Program-made: the position numbers and the translations under genes
The notes under the pieces: generated by a model
Database searches by the model: none
Seen by the model: the letters and a program-made list of their open reading frames with translations, nothing else
What the model was told of the DNA's origin: nothing
Assembly: GCF_000829435.1 (NCBI RefSeq)
Contig: NZ_JXRP01000006.1
Span: forward strand, 331,820 to 395,819
Origin: Jeotgalibacillus soli
GTDB taxonomy: Bacteria > Bacillota > Bacilli > Bacillales > Jeotgalibacillaceae
DNA: 64,000 nucleotides
Reading direction: 5' to 3'
In this document: in pieces, positions 8,796-16,684 of the stretch
Position numbering within the stretch: position 1 is the stretch's first letter
Layout of the letters: each line of letters begins with the position of its first letter

Positions 8796-9689
8796 ATGAA
8801 AAAAGCGATGCTGATCGCCAACCCCTCTTCGGGTAAAGAAGAGGCAAGAAAATATATGGATAGCGTAATGGAAGTCTTGTCCTCTCTAGGCTATGAAGGA
8901 ACTGTTTGTGAAACGGTAAAAGAAGGGGATGCCACTCGTTTTGCCGAACAGGCCTGTGAAAAGAAATATGATGCAGTCGTTTCAATGGGTGGAGACGGAA
9001 CGCTTAATGAAACAATTTCGGGTTTAGCAGAAAAGGATCACAAGCCGACACTTGGAATTATTCCGCTTGGCACAGTGAATGATTTTGCGCGTGCATTGTC
9101 CATACCGATGGAACCTGAAGAAGCCATTGAAATGCTCCGTGATGCTGATAAACGTATGGTTGACATCGGCAAAGTAAACGATCAGTATTTCATGAATATC
9201 ATTGCACTTGGCGGAATTGCAGAAGCAACGTTTGGTGTTTCAGTCGAACAGAAAACGAAGCTTGGCCCGCTTGCATATATGATTGAAGGATTTAAAACGA
9301 TAAAGGAGAAAGAACCTTTTGATGTGAAACTGAAACATGAGCAAGGTGAATGGGAGGGAGAAGCCTTTTTAGTATTGCTCGCATTGACGAATTCCGTCGG
9401 CGGGTTTGAAAAAATAGCCCCTCAGGCCAAAGTAAATGATGGTAAGCTGCACTGTTTTATTGTAAAAAATGTATCTATTGTTAAGCTGGTTTCTGTTGTA
9501 ACATCCTTGGCGAAGGGTGAAATGGAAGAGGATGAGAACGTAGAATATATCACGACTTCTGAAGTCGAGTTTTCTTCCTCTAAAGATCTTATTGCCAATG
9601 TAGATGGTGATGAAGGAGATCATGTTCCTCTTGCTATTCAAGTGCTGGAACGCCACATTCCTGTATTCGTTTCGAACACAAATCAATAA
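8796..9689 (+). CDS. YegS/BmrU family diacylglycerol or lipid kinase
   Basis: 297 residues when started at the ATG at 8796 (after AAAGGAGGAAG). The frame extends upstream to a TTG at 8712, but that stretch lacks family similarity. The catalytic domain shows SMGGDGTLNETISGL and LGTVNDFARAL, the nucleotide and metal motifs of the DAGK catalytic family. The C-terminal beta domain ends near IANVDGDEGDHVPL, with the Asp used in catalysis. It phosphorylates a lipid such as diacylglycerol at the membrane; the exact substrate is open. A second member lies at 34159-35079. Confidence 0.88.
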   Translation: MKKAMLIANPSSGKEEARKYMDSVMEVLSSLGYEGTVCETVKEGDATRFAEQACEKKYDAVVSMGGDGTLNETISGLAEKDHKPTLGIIPLGTVNDFARALSIPMEPEEAIEMLRDADKRMVDIGKVNDQYFMNIIALGGIAEATFGVSVEQKTKLGPLAYMIEGFKTIKEKEPFDVKLKHEQGEWEGEAFLVLLALTNSVGGFEKIAPQAKVNDGKLHCFIVKNVSIVKLVSVVTSLAKGEMEEDENVEYITTSEVEFSSSKDLIANVDGDEGDHVPLAIQVLERHIPVFVSNTNQ

Positions 9690-9738
9690 GATCAAAAAAA
9701 CCTTTTCCTTCTGTTTTGGAAAAGGTTTTTTTGATCTT
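9688..9738. terminator. Strong bidirectional terminator
   Basis: A perfect 21-bp stem with a 9-base loop and T runs in both directions. It is shared by the lipid kinase gene (plus) and the 49-residue gene (minus). Confidence 0.85.
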
Positions 9739-9747
9739 ATGATTAAA

Positions 9748-9897
9748 TCATTTTCTGTTACTAGGAGCAGATGGCGGCTGCTTCTTTTGATCACTTGATA
9801 GCTTCTTTACTGTATCCATGGCTTTTTGTGCCATTGCCTTTGTCTGCTCAGGGTTGTCCTTTGCATATTTAATGGCTTTTTTAAAAAGGTTTTTCAT
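9748..9897 (-). CDS. Small basic hypothetical protein (49 aa)
   Basis: The protein begins MKNLFKKAIKYAKDNPEQTK, continues with the helix AMAQKAMDTVKKLSSDQ and ends in KKQPPSAPSNRK. The start was chosen because AAGGAG (CTCCTT on plus, 9905-9910) lies 7 bases upstream. An ATG two codons earlier is too close. The protein is amphipathic and Lys-rich with no membrane segment. I do not recognise a named family. The strong ribosome site and shared terminator make it likely to be translated. Confidence 0.65.
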   Translation of the reverse strand: MKNLFKKAIKYAKDNPEQTKAMAQKAMDTVKKLSSDQKKQPPSAPSNRK

Positions 9898-9929
9898 GGT
9901 CATTCTCCTTTTCTAAATAAGATAGTTAT

Positions 9930-10030
9930 GTTAAAAGTCCATTGTTGATTTTTGCAGAGCGTTGATTGGAGCGTGTGTGCGAAACTTCTGCGGGCAGAAG
10001 CGGAATCAACAGACACGTTTAACAAAAGCC
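9930..10030. repeat. MITE-like interspersed repeat, copy A
   Basis: About 100 bp beginning GTTAAAAGTCCATTGTTGAT and ending ATCAACAGACACGTTTAAC followed by AAAAGCC. The ends are imperfect inverted repeats of each other. The same ends occur at 13525-13625, 24821-24934 and 39341-39682, and a fragment occurs at 11291-11346. Confidence 0.8.
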
Positions 10031-10080
10031 AATAAGATAAAAAGATGGATGTATCCTATTGTAAAATATATTAGCATTCT

Positions 10081-10110
10081 TTGCATTTCTTTTCCCTAAT
10101 GATGTATACT
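10081..10110 (+). promoter_or_regulatory. SigA-type promoter of the leader ORF-yidC unit
   Basis: TTGCAT (10081-10086), an 18-base spacer, then TATACT (10105-10110). It lies 35 bases before the leader ORF start. Confidence 0.55.
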
Positions 10111-10144
10111 TCAATCAACTTATAAAAAATGGGAGTTTACCATT

Positions 10145-10441
10145 ATGGATTTAATATTTCAAGCGTTAGTGGAATCCCTGCATGAAGGAACGCTGCCACT
10201 CGCTTTTGTGATTATTTGGATATGGCGTTGGGACCGGCCTTTTATGGTGCAGGGTATGAGCAGTGACTGGTCTCATCGTGAGATTTATGTTCCTGCTGTT
10301 AGAGGGAAGAATACAGGCGAACTAGGCGCAATTGAAGCCTATTCCGGACGTATGCAGCTTGTAAAATCAGTTAAGCGCAAAGATTGTCCGGACGATTCTG
10401 ACGACGCACAGTCATCACCCTTTTTTCTTAGAGCATTTTAA
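10145..10441 (+). CDS. Putative MifM-like translation-arrest leader peptide upstream of yidC2
   Basis: 98 residues. Residues 17-29 form a hydrophobic segment ending in WRWDRP, so the nascent chain would be a YidC substrate with a basic or polar C-terminal domain. The C-terminal part reads GRMQLVKSVKRK then DCPDDSDDAQSS. In B. subtilis, MifM (95 aa) sits directly upstream of yqjG/yidC2 and stalls ribosomes in an acidic segment (DEEDAG) near its end when membrane insertion fails. Gene position, length, single span and the acidic D-x-x-D-A-x-S segment all agree with that. The identity is an inference; no homology search was possible. The ATG follows GGGAG by 10 bases. Confidence 0.7.
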   Translation: MDLIFQALVESLHEGTLPLAFVIIWIWRWDRPFMVQGMSSDWSHREIYVPAVRGKNTGELGAIEAYSGRMQLVKSVKRKDCPDDSDDAQSSPFFLRAF

Positions 10442-10465
10442 TTAAAAAAGGAAAAGGACTGGTGA
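10415..10465 (+). promoter_or_regulatory. Stem-loop that can sequester the yidC2 ribosome binding region
   Basis: TCACC (10415-10419) pairs with GGTGA (10461-10465), and CTTTTTTCTT (10420-10429) pairs with AAGGAAAAGG (10448-10457) with two G-U pairs. Both purine-rich stretches before the yidC GTG are thus in the stem. The left arm lies within the last codons of the leader ORF (codons 91-95), where a ribosome stalled on the acidic segment would melt it. Confidence 0.6.
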
Positions 10466-10472
10466 CATACTA

Positions 10473-11237
10473 GTGAAGAAGCTAACAATTTTATTAATAG
10501 GAACATTTGCAACGATCTTATTAACAGGCTGTGCAAGCGTTCAAAATGAAACAGGGTTTTTCTATGATTGGTTTGTGCGTCCATTTGAAATTGCCATTGT
10601 TGAAATTGGGAACTTTTTTAACGGAAATTTTGGATTATCCATCATCATTATCACGCTGATTATTCGACTGATTTTAATGCCTTTTATGCTTAGAACCTAT
10701 CGAAATCAACAGGTGATGAAAGAGAAAATGGAAGTGCTAAAACCGGAAATGGAAGAGATTCAAAAACGATTGAAAGCGACTGAATCCAAAGAAGAGCAAA
10801 TGAAAATTCAGCAGGAAATGATGGGGCTTTACCGTAAGCATGGGGTGAACCCATTGAATATGGGGTGTTTGCCGCTTATTATCCAAATGCCAGTTCTAAT
10901 GGGACTTTATTTTGCCATTTCTTATTCAGAGGAAATTGCGACACACTCATTTCTTTGGTTTAGCCTTGGTTCACCTGATATGATCATGACATTGATCGCT
11001 GGTGTGGTGTATTTTGTTCAGGGTTATGTAACATTGAATAATCTTCCGGAAGCACAGCGCAACCAGATGAAGATTATTACGTACATTTCACCCATTATGA
11101 TTATGTTTATTTCATTTTCTGCACCAGCTGCATTACCGCTGTATTGGGCAGTTGGCGGTGCGTTCCTAATTATTCAAACATTGATCGGGCAAAAATACTA
11201 TCGTAACAATCCAGAGAAAGCACTGGAAAATAATTAA
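10473..11237 (+). CDS. yidC: YidC/Oxa1 family membrane protein insertase (YidC2/YqjG type)
   Basis: 254 residues. A lipoprotein signal with lipobox LLTGC (residues 16-20) is followed by the five-span 60KD_IMP core: IITLIIRLILMPFMLR with the hydrophilic-groove Arg, a cytoplasmic coiled helix pair rich in Lys and Glu, NPLNMGCLPLIIQMPVLMGLYFAI, and PALPLYWAVGGAFLIIQ. It inserts membrane proteins alone or with SecYEG. It begins with GTG at 10473, 7 bases after GGTGA. It is not next to rnpA/rpmH, so it is probably the second, inducible copy. It is preceded by a MifM-like ORF and a hairpin covering its ribosome site. Confidence 0.9.
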   Translation: MKKLTILLIGTFATILLTGCASVQNETGFFYDWFVRPFEIAIVEIGNFFNGNFGLSIIIITLIIRLILMPFMLRTYRNQQVMKEKMEVLKPEMEEIQKRLKATESKEEQMKIQQEMMGLYRKHGVNPLNMGCLPLIIQMPVLMGLYFAISYSEEIATHSFLWFSLGSPDMIMTLIAGVVYFVQGYVTLNNLPEAQRNQMKIITYISPIMIMFISFSAPAALPLYWAVGGAFLIIQTLIGQKYYRNNPEKALENN

Positions 11238-11242
11238 GAAAT

Positions 11243-11278
11243 GGGTAAGCTGCCTTTTGAGTAGCTTACCCTTTTTTT
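11243..11278 (+). terminator. Intrinsic terminator of yidC2
   Basis: The stem GGGTAAGCT / AGCTTACCC is followed by TTTTTTTATTT. Confidence 0.85.
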
Positions 11279-11290
11279 ATTTAAGATAAT

Positions 11291-11346
11291 CTGTTGAAAA
11301 TTGCCTGTTGATTTCCGCTGCATGCATTCGCTTTCCGCTCCAATTA
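11291..11346. repeat. MITE-like repeat fragment, copy E (inverted)
   Basis: CCTGTTGATTTCCGCT followed by CATTCGCTTTCCGCTC matches the reverse complement of the right part of copy D. It is a truncated copy in the opposite orientation. Confidence 0.6.
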
Positions 11347-11489
11347 ATATCGAAAAAAATATGGTCTTAAAAAAAGATAGTGGAATCAAATTTCATTTTC
11401 AAGATACCATTCAAGCATTCGATTTTATTAATAGAAAGTATATATAGCTTTTTCAGCCCAAAAAGTTGCCCCAATCGTGAAAACACTGG

Positions 11490-12059
11490 TTAGCTGTTTT
11501 TTACCTCAATTTCTTTGATGACGTGCGCTGGATTCCCGCCAACGACCACATTAGATGGAATATCCTTTGTAACGACAGCTCCTGAAGCCACGACGACGTT
11601 ATCGCCAATGGTGACACCAGGGTTAATAACAGCTCGTCCTCCGATCCATACATTGTCGCCAATCGTAACAGGCTTAGCGAATTCATACCCACTATTTCTT
11701 TCTGCAGGATCAAGAGGATGTGTAGCGGTATAAATATGTACACCAGGAGCTAATGAACAATGCTTTCCAATTCTCACTTCACATACATCTAATATGACAC
11801 AGTCAAAATTTGCATAAAAGTAGTCTTCTACATGAATGTTGTAGCCATAGTCACATCTGAAGGTGGGTTCAATGTAGAAGTGATCTCCGGTTGAACCAAG
11901 CAATGTCTTTAATAGCTGCTCTCGTTTTTTTGTATCCGTCTCAAGTGTTTCATTAAATTCTCTAGTTAGCTTTCGAGCGTGAAGCCGTTCATTAACTAAT
12001 ATTTCATCGCCAGCAAAATATAATTCTCCTGCCAGCATTTTTTCCTTCTCTGATTTCAT
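11490..12059 (-). CDS. maa: Maltose/sugar O-acetyltransferase
   Basis: 189 residues. An N-terminal Mac domain ([31 protein letters not shown]) is followed by left-handed beta-helix hexapeptide repeats. The catalytic His lies in [14 protein letters not shown], and the acyl-CoA loop reads [29 protein letters not shown]. The enzyme transfers acetyl from acetyl-CoA to sugars such as maltose or glucose in the cytoplasm. Length and motifs match Maa/YyaI. The start ATG lies behind AAAGGGGGAAT on the minus strand. Single-gene unit. Confidence 0.88.
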   Translation of the reverse strand: MKSEKEKMLAGELYFAGDEILVNERLHARKLTREFNETLETDTKKREQLLKTLLGSTGDHFYIEPTFRCDYGYNIHVEDYFYANFDCVILDVCEVRIGKHCSLAPGVHIYTATHPLDPAERNSGYEFAKPVTIGDNVWIGGRAVINPGVTIGDNVVVASGAVVTKDIPSNVVVGGNPAHVIKEIEVKNS

Positions 12060-12163
12060 TTAAATTCCCCCTTTATACTTATCATATATTAAAAGTTCAA
12101 TCATTAGTAAAAGATGGGAAAGATTCGTTATAATAGCAAGGAAATAGCGTAAACAGGAGGGGT

Positions 12164-12925
12164 ATGATGAAACAGGCGATCGTAACAGGTGCTTCAAAAG
12201 GTCTTGGAGCTGGAATTGCTTATCATTTACTTATGGAAGGGATCAATATTGTAGACCTATCTCGATCTGGAAATACAGAGATAAAAGCATTAGCTGAAAA
12301 AAAAAGCCTTACTTATAAGCATGAGGCCATTGATATAAGCTCCACTCAACAGACACTCCAATTTTTTGAAAGCTGGTTTAATAACTTAAAAGATGACCGG
12401 CCAGAGGAGCTTTATTTAATCCATAATGCTGGAACAGTGGACCCGATTGACACAGTAGGCCACCTCGATCCAAATTCTGTGGAGAGAAGTGTTCATCTTA
12501 ATTACATTACCCCGATGGTTGTAACCAATTTGGCTTTCAAGCGCTCTTCAGAGCTTGATATTTCGTTAATAGTCGTTAACATTACATCAGGTGCCGCGGA
12601 TAAACCGAACCATGGCTGGAGTGTGTATGGAAGTACAAAAGCGGGATTGAATCTTTTTACAGAAACCGCTGCGCTTGAGCAAAAGGAGAAGCAGACGAGA
12701 CACACGATTATTTCCTTTAGTCCAAGTATAATGGACACCGAAATGCAGCAGGTCATTCGGTCCTCATCTGAATCTGCGTTTTCCCAGGTGTCACGCTTCC
12801 AAAAATATAAGGATAAGGGTGAACTTCGCCAGCCAAATGATGTAGGCAAGGCACTTGTCACACTGCTAATGAATGAACCATTGGAAAACGGTAAGCTTTA
12901 TCATATTAATGATCTATTGCCGTGA
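12164..12925 (+). CDS. SDR-family reductase (benzil/sepiapterin reductase-like, YueD type)
   Basis: 253 residues. The NADP-binding TGASKGLGAGIA lies at the N-terminus, with HNAGTVDP as the NAG motif. The catalytic residues are seen as the Ser in NITSGAADKP and YGSTK (Tyr-x-x-x-Lys). FSPSIMDTEMQ follows. The layout and the C-terminal YHINDLLP resemble the (S)-benzoin-forming benzil reductase YueD of Bacillus. The start is ATG at 12164 after CAGGAGGGGT; an ATG at 12167 would serve equally. A TATAAT at about 12129-12134 is the probable -10 box. Confidence 0.8.
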   Translation: MMKQAIVTGASKGLGAGIAYHLLMEGINIVDLSRSGNTEIKALAEKKSLTYKHEAIDISSTQQTLQFFESWFNNLKDDRPEELYLIHNAGTVDPIDTVGHLDPNSVERSVHLNYITPMVVTNLAFKRSSELDISLIVVNITSGAADKPNHGWSVYGSTKAGLNLFTETAALEQKEKQTRHTIISFSPSIMDTEMQQVIRSSSESAFSQVSRFQKYKDKGELRQPNDVGKALVTLLMNEPLENGKLYHINDLLP

Positions 12926-12956
12926 AAATAAGGAAACATCTTTTTATGTATGAAAG

Positions 12957-12990
12957 GATTCAAGCTGATGCTTGAATTCTTTTCTTTTAT
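12957..12990 (+). terminator. Intrinsic terminator of the SDR gene
   Basis: ATTCAAGC, the loop TGAT, GCTTGAAT, then TCTTTTCTTTT. Confidence 0.75.
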
Positions 12991-13113
12991 AAAAGGCTGT
13001 TTATTTTTGGACTTAAAAGAAAAACAACAATAAGAAGAAATTAAATTTAGAAAACTTTGTTATAAGTGTCATTATTCCTTAATTAATCTTAACCATAATG
13101 CAATGTTAGACCT

Positions 13114-13139
13114 GTTTAGTGTTAATTTGACGGGGGAAA
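13114..13139 (+). promoter_or_regulatory. Candidate SigB-type promoter of the acidic lipoprotein gene
   Basis: GTTTAG (13114-13119), 14 bases, GGGAAA (13134-13139). SigB consensus boxes are GTTTAA and GGGTAT with 12-15 bases between, and GGGAA variants occur in known SigB promoters such as that of gsiB. It lies 74 bases before the start codon. Confidence 0.35.
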
Positions 13140-13212
13140 TAGTAAATAGGAGAATAAATATTTTATCGTAGAAGCAATAAAAAATTCTCAAATTAGAAAG
13201 GAAAATGTTATT

Positions 13213-13455
13213 ATGGACATGAAAAAATGGATGCAAGTTGGTGCCGCAGGTATTTTAAGCTTTGGTGTATTAGCAGCTTGTGGAGATGATATGGAGGAAC
13301 CGGTGGATGACGCGGATATTGATATGAATGAAGAAGCTCCGATAGATCAAAATGATGATGGGATGGAGAATAATGACACAACAGATGATACGACAGACGA
13401 CAATACTGATGCAGAAGATGAAGCGGACATGGAAGACGAAGATAGTGAATCGTAA
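13213..13455 (+). CDS. Small highly acidic lipoprotein
   Basis: 80 residues. The signal peptide MDMKKWMQVGAAGILSFGVL ends in the lipobox AAC (Cys at residue 23). The mature part is almost entirely Asp, Glu, Asn and Thr, with repeats of the type DDTTDDNTD and EDEADMEDED. It would be a short, flexible, negatively charged tether on the outer face of the membrane; a role in cation binding or wall spacing is possible but unproven. AGAAAGGAAAATG precedes the start. Its own terminator follows. Confidence 0.75.
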   Translation: MDMKKWMQVGAAGILSFGVLAACGDDMEEPVDDADIDMNEEAPIDQNDDGMENNDTTDDTTDDNTDAEDEADMEDEDSES

Positions 13456-13470
13456 CAGAATAAAACCTAT

Positions 13471-13516
13471 AGAGGCTCACTCATAATTATGATTTTATGG
13501 GGAGTCTCTTTTTTAT
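13471..13516 (+). terminator. Intrinsic terminator of the acidic lipoprotein gene
   Basis: AGAGGCTC pairs with GAGTCTCT (one G-U pair), followed by TTTTTATTT. Confidence 0.65.
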
Positions 13517-13524
13517 TTAGCTAC

Positions 13525-13625
13525 GTTAAAGTCCATTGTTGATTTTTACACGGCGTTGATTGTAAAGTAAGACGCGAGACTCCTGTGTGCTGAAGCGGAA
13601 ATCAACAGACACGTTTAACAAAGCC
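13525..13625. repeat. MITE-like interspersed repeat, copy B
   Basis: Starts GTTAAAGTCCATTGTTGATT and ends ATCAACAGACACGTTTAACA then AAGCC. It is nearly identical to copy A at both ends and divergent in the middle. Confidence 0.8.
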
Positions 13626-13636
13626 TTTTATTTGAA

Positions 13637-13688
13637 GAGAGATCATCATGAGCAGATGGAGTACGCTGTCTGGAAGATCTCTTTTTAT
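13637..13688 (+). terminator. Orphan terminator-like hairpin
   Basis: AGAGATC (13637-13643) pairs with GATCTCT (13676-13682), followed by TTTTATT. There is no gene directly upstream; it follows the repeat. It may terminate read-through before pcp. Confidence 0.45.
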
Positions 13689-13740
13689 TATAAAAGGCTG
13701 TTCTGCTATGATATAGTTTTACATAAGGAGTGTGAATAAT

Positions 13741-14340
13741 ATGAAAAAACTGTTACTAACAGGATTTGAGCCATTTTTGAAGTTTGCAATAAACCCTACA
13801 ATGGAGATTGTAAAGGCGCTTGATGGACAAGAGATAAATGGTTATACCATCGTTGGCCGTATTATGAGTGTGGATTTTGCTGCTTCTGGTAAGGAAATTC
13901 TTAATTATTATGAAGAAGTTCAGCCGGATGCTGTTATTTCTCTAGGCTTGGCTGGTGGACGCGCAAATATTTCACCCGAGAGAATCGCGATAAACTGCAA
14001 TGAAGGAGAGGTTGATAATAACGGCTACTCACCTTCTGGAGAAAAAATTATTGAGACCGGACCAGACGGACTTTTTACTACGCTGCCCATTCAAGACATG
14101 GTGGAACGAATGAAGGAAGCAGGTTTTCCTGCTAAGATTTCGAATACTGCAGGCACCTATTTATGCAATCATGTAATGTACCAAATGCTTTATAGGCTGC
14201 AGCAGGAAAAAAGAGAAATTCCTGCAGGGTTTATACATATCCCAGCTTCGCATGCTCTTGCAATCGATTTTGGCAAAATTCCAAGCTGGTCTCAAAATGA
14301 CCTGAATATGGCTGTGAAAGAAGCCATTCACGCTTTATAA
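13741..14340 (+). CDS. pcp: Pyroglutamyl-peptidase I
   Basis: 199 residues of the C15 cysteine peptidase family, which removes N-terminal pyroglutamate from peptides in the cytoplasm. The catalytic triad is visible: Glu in SPERIAIN, Cys in NTAGTYLCNHVMY and His in IHIPASHALA. The N-terminus LLTGFEPFLKFAINPTMEIV is diagnostic. An in-frame GTG lies at 13732, but AAGGAG ends at 13730, so the ATG at 13741 has the workable spacing. Slightly shorter than the B. subtilis enzyme (215 aa). Confidence 0.9.
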   Translation: MKKLLLTGFEPFLKFAINPTMEIVKALDGQEINGYTIVGRIMSVDFAASGKEILNYYEEVQPDAVISLGLAGGRANISPERIAINCNEGEVDNNGYSPSGEKIIETGPDGLFTTLPIQDMVERMKEAGFPAKISNTAGTYLCNHVMYQMLYRLQQEKREIPAGFIHIPASHALAIDFGKIPSWSQNDLNMAVKEAIHAL

Positions 14341-14347
14341 GAAGCTT

Positions 14348-14387
14348 CTTGTTGTCCATCTATCATTGAAGATAGATGGACAACAAG
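14348..14387 (+). terminator. Long perfect hairpin after pcp
   Basis: A 17-bp perfect stem (CTTGTTGTCCATCTATC and its complement) with a 6-base loop. The tail CTGTTCTATTG is only moderately T-rich, so it may be a terminator or a processing/stability hairpin. Confidence 0.55.
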
Positions 14388-14510
14388 CTGTTCTATTGTG
14401 CTGAAGAGTGATGCCAAGCGCATATTGACGATCTATGCAGTCATTTTGACTCGCATTTCCATCCCCCTGTGCTTGCAGCGTCAATGGTTTCTATAAGCCC
14501 TAACGTTCTG

Positions 14511-14696
14511 CTACATATTGTTTTCTCTGTTCTTTAAATTATCTATTCTTTTCTTTGCCAGCTGCAATTGCTGTTCAACGTAATCCAAAGATCGAATAAA
14601 GTCTTCTTGATCTTTTTTGCATCGAAGGGACAATGTCTGATCAAGTTTATTAATCAGCTTATTTAACATCGAAGTCCTGACTATCCTTCTTCTCAT
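14511..14696 (-). CDS. Small hypothetical coiled-coil protein (61 aa)
   Basis: Basic N-terminus MRRRIVRTSMLNKLINKLDQ, then a heptad-rich helix DFIRSLDYVEQQLQLAKKRIDNLKNRE. There is no membrane segment. The start is supported by AGGAGG 8 bases upstream on the minus strand (CCTCCT at 14705-14710). I do not recognise a family. Single gene, flanked by the pcp hairpin and a roughly 190-base gap to the MFS gene, so it may be transcribed alone. Confidence 0.6.
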   Translation of the reverse strand: MRRRIVRTSMLNKLINKLDQTLSLRCKKDQEDFIRSLDYVEQQLQLAKKRIDNLKNRENNM

Positions 14697-14882
14697 CCGT
14701 TCACCCTCCTAATGGTTATTGGGCATATTCGGATCTCTAGCTGCAGGCTAACTGAGGTTTAATAAAAAGCACAATATAATCATGTAATTCCCGCATTATG
14801 AAAGTTCAAACTATAGAGTTTTTTGTAAATCCAAGCGTGTAAATGAAAAAACAGATCTTGGATTAGTAAGATCGGCTTTTGA

Positions 14883-16022
14883 TTATAACGTTTTGCGCAT
14901 CTTCAACCAAAAGGCTAATAATATAGCTGGAAATACCGAGATCCCCATTCCTAGGAAGGCCATACCAGAAGAAATGTCGTATAAGTATCCCCCAACAAAA
15001 GTGAGCAAAGCAGCACTTAATCCCATACCAAGTGAAGCATAGACGCCTTGAGCGGTTGGAATCAGCTCTTTGTCGACAACTCGATATAAATAACGAATAA
15101 AGGCATAGTGTGCAAGGCCAAATGTGATCGAGTGAAAAGCTTGCGTGATCATAAAGATCCAAAGGGATGGAAAAAGTCCAATTAAAACCCATCGAATGAC
15201 CGAGCCAATCCCGGCGATAACAAACATAGAAGAAATAGGCGTGTTTTTTAGTAAACGGTCTGCTAAGGCGAAGAAGAGAATTTCAGATAATACAGCTATA
15301 TTTAAAATAAAGCCAATATAAAAACTGGAAACCCCAAGCTCCTGCAAGTATAAGAAACCATAATTATAGTAAGAGGCGTGTGCACCTTGAATAATAATAC
15401 ATATACTCATGACAATAGCAAAACCCGGCGTTGCTAAAACGGCTCGATACGTGCCGTTTTGGTTACTTACACGCTCGTGCAGCACATCGGGGGATCGTCT
15501 AAATGAGGCTAAAATAATCAGTCCACTCCCAATCAGCATCATTGTCAAAATAGAGGACTCAGACCAAATTGCAGTTGTGATCCCAATTAGAATTAAGCCT
15601 GTTGTATAACCGATGGATCCCCATGAACGGCTTCGCCCATAGTGTATTTGGTGCGTTCTCATTAATAGCGAAGCGTTGCTTTCCATTAGCGGCAGCATAT
15701 TTGGATAAAACAAACTAAAGAGAATCATGACGATTAATAGTCCTATAAAAGAATCAATTGGTATAAATAATAATAGTAGTCCTGTTGAAACGACCGGTAA
15801 GATCTTCATTAACTGAGCTAAGCTAAACCGTTTACTTAAGGCCGGAAAAAAGAATAGAGTAGAAAAGGAGCGTGCAATCATACCTGCTGCAATGATTGAG
15901 CTAGCTGCTGCAACGGTAAGCTCTTTTTCTGAGACAAGCCATGCCGTCCAATAGGGGATAAAAATCCCCCAGGTGAAAAAGAAGGTAAAAAAATTGGTTG
16001 ATAACCAAGTTTGGTGCTTCAC
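14883..16022 (-). CDS. MFS transporter (MFS_1-like / phenylpropionate-permease-like group)
   Basis: 379 residues and 12 predicted membrane spans. The N-terminus LSTNFFTFFFTWGIFIPYWTAWL and the internal SRSWGSIGYTTGLILIG resemble the HcaT/LacY-like MFS_1 group, in which RSWGS is characteristic. FHSITFGLAHYAFIRYLYRVV in the C-terminal half is also typical. The substrate is not deducible. The start ATG is at 16022; ribosome-site support is weak (GAGTGATACATCGTG). Monocistronic on the minus strand. Confidence 0.8.
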   Translation of the reverse strand: MKHQTWLSTNFFTFFFTWGIFIPYWTAWLVSEKELTVAAASSIIAAGMIARSFSTLFFFPALSKRFSLAQLMKILPVVSTGLLLLFIPIDSFIGLLIVMILFSLFYPNMLPLMESNASLLMRTHQIHYGRSRSWGSIGYTTGLILIGITTAIWSESSILTMMLIGSGLIILASFRRSPDVLHERVSNQNGTYRAVLATPGFAIVMSICIIIQGAHASYYNYGFLYLQELGVSSFYIGFILNIAVLSEILFFALADRLLKNTPISSMFVIAGIGSVIRWVLIGLFPSLWIFMITQAFHSITFGLAHYAFIRYLYRVVDKELIPTAQGVYASLGMGLSAALLTFVGGYLYDISSGMAFLGMGISVFPAILLAFWLKMRKTL

Positions 16023-16210
16023 GATGTATCACTCCATAACTGCGTTCGTCTTGTAACCGTTCCCTAGTATACCAGAAATAAGGAAACCACACTAAAAAAC
16101 GTATAAATAGGATTTAAAGCTTCGTATTAAACTGCTGCAGTTTGTGATAGATCACTGGTAGATGTGAAATATCAGTGAAAAGCTTGCTCCTAATGAAACC
16201 GTCCTTAATC

Positions 16211-16244
16211 ATATAAAAAAGCTGCACCTGTTTAGGAGCAGCTT
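16211..16244 (-). terminator. Terminator of ohr
   Basis: On the minus strand AAGCTGC and GCAGCTT form a stem followed by TTTTATAT. Confidence 0.75.
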
Positions 16245-16267
16245 CTAATGTTATATTCCAACTGTAT

Positions 16268-16684
16268 TTATTCTGCAGTTACACTTAATGCGACTTCAAT
16301 GTTTCCGCGAGTGGCTTTTGAATAAGGGCAGAAGTCATGCGCTTTTCCTACAAGCTCTTCAGCTTCTTCTTGGCTGACCCCGCTTATTTTGACTTCAAGT
16401 TTTGCAGAGATTTTAAATCCGTTATCTTCAGGATCTTTCTCCAGGCTTACATGAGCTGTTGTTTCAGAAGAAATATCTTTTTTTGCATTTTTGGCCATGA
16501 GGTTAAGTGCACCATCAAAGCATGATGCATAACCAGCAGCAAATAGTTGCTCAGGGTTTGATTTCCCTTCCGTACTTTGTCCACTACCTGGCATAGCGAG
16601 ATCTAATTGAATCACATCATCGGATGATCTTACATGTCCATTACGTCCACCTTTTGCGGTTGCTGCTGATGTTAAAATTGCCAT
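16268..16684 (-). CDS. ohr: Organic hydroperoxide resistance protein (Ohr/OsmC family)
   Basis: 138 residues from the ATG at 16684, behind AGGAGA; the frame extends 11 codons further upstream without support. Both redox cysteines of Ohr are present: Cys in GYASCFDGAL and Cys in DFCPYSKATRGN. The conserved Arg is probably in the N-terminal GGRNGHVRSSD. It reduces organic hydroperoxides using lipoyl thiols in the cytoplasm. I see no adjacent ohrR gene. A minus-strand terminator follows. Confidence 0.9.
   Translation of the reverse strand: MAILTSAATAKGGRNGHVRSSDDVIQLDLAMPGSGQSTEGKSNPEQLFAAGYASCFDGALNLMAKNAKKDISSETTAHVSLEKDPEDNGFKISAKLEVKISGVSQEEAEELVGKAHDFCPYSKATRGNIEVALSVTAE

Noticed and set aside
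9369..9798. ORFs on both strands running over the lipid kinase end and the terminator at 9688-9738
   Set aside because: They overlap a strong terminator and the kinase gene and have no ribosome sites.
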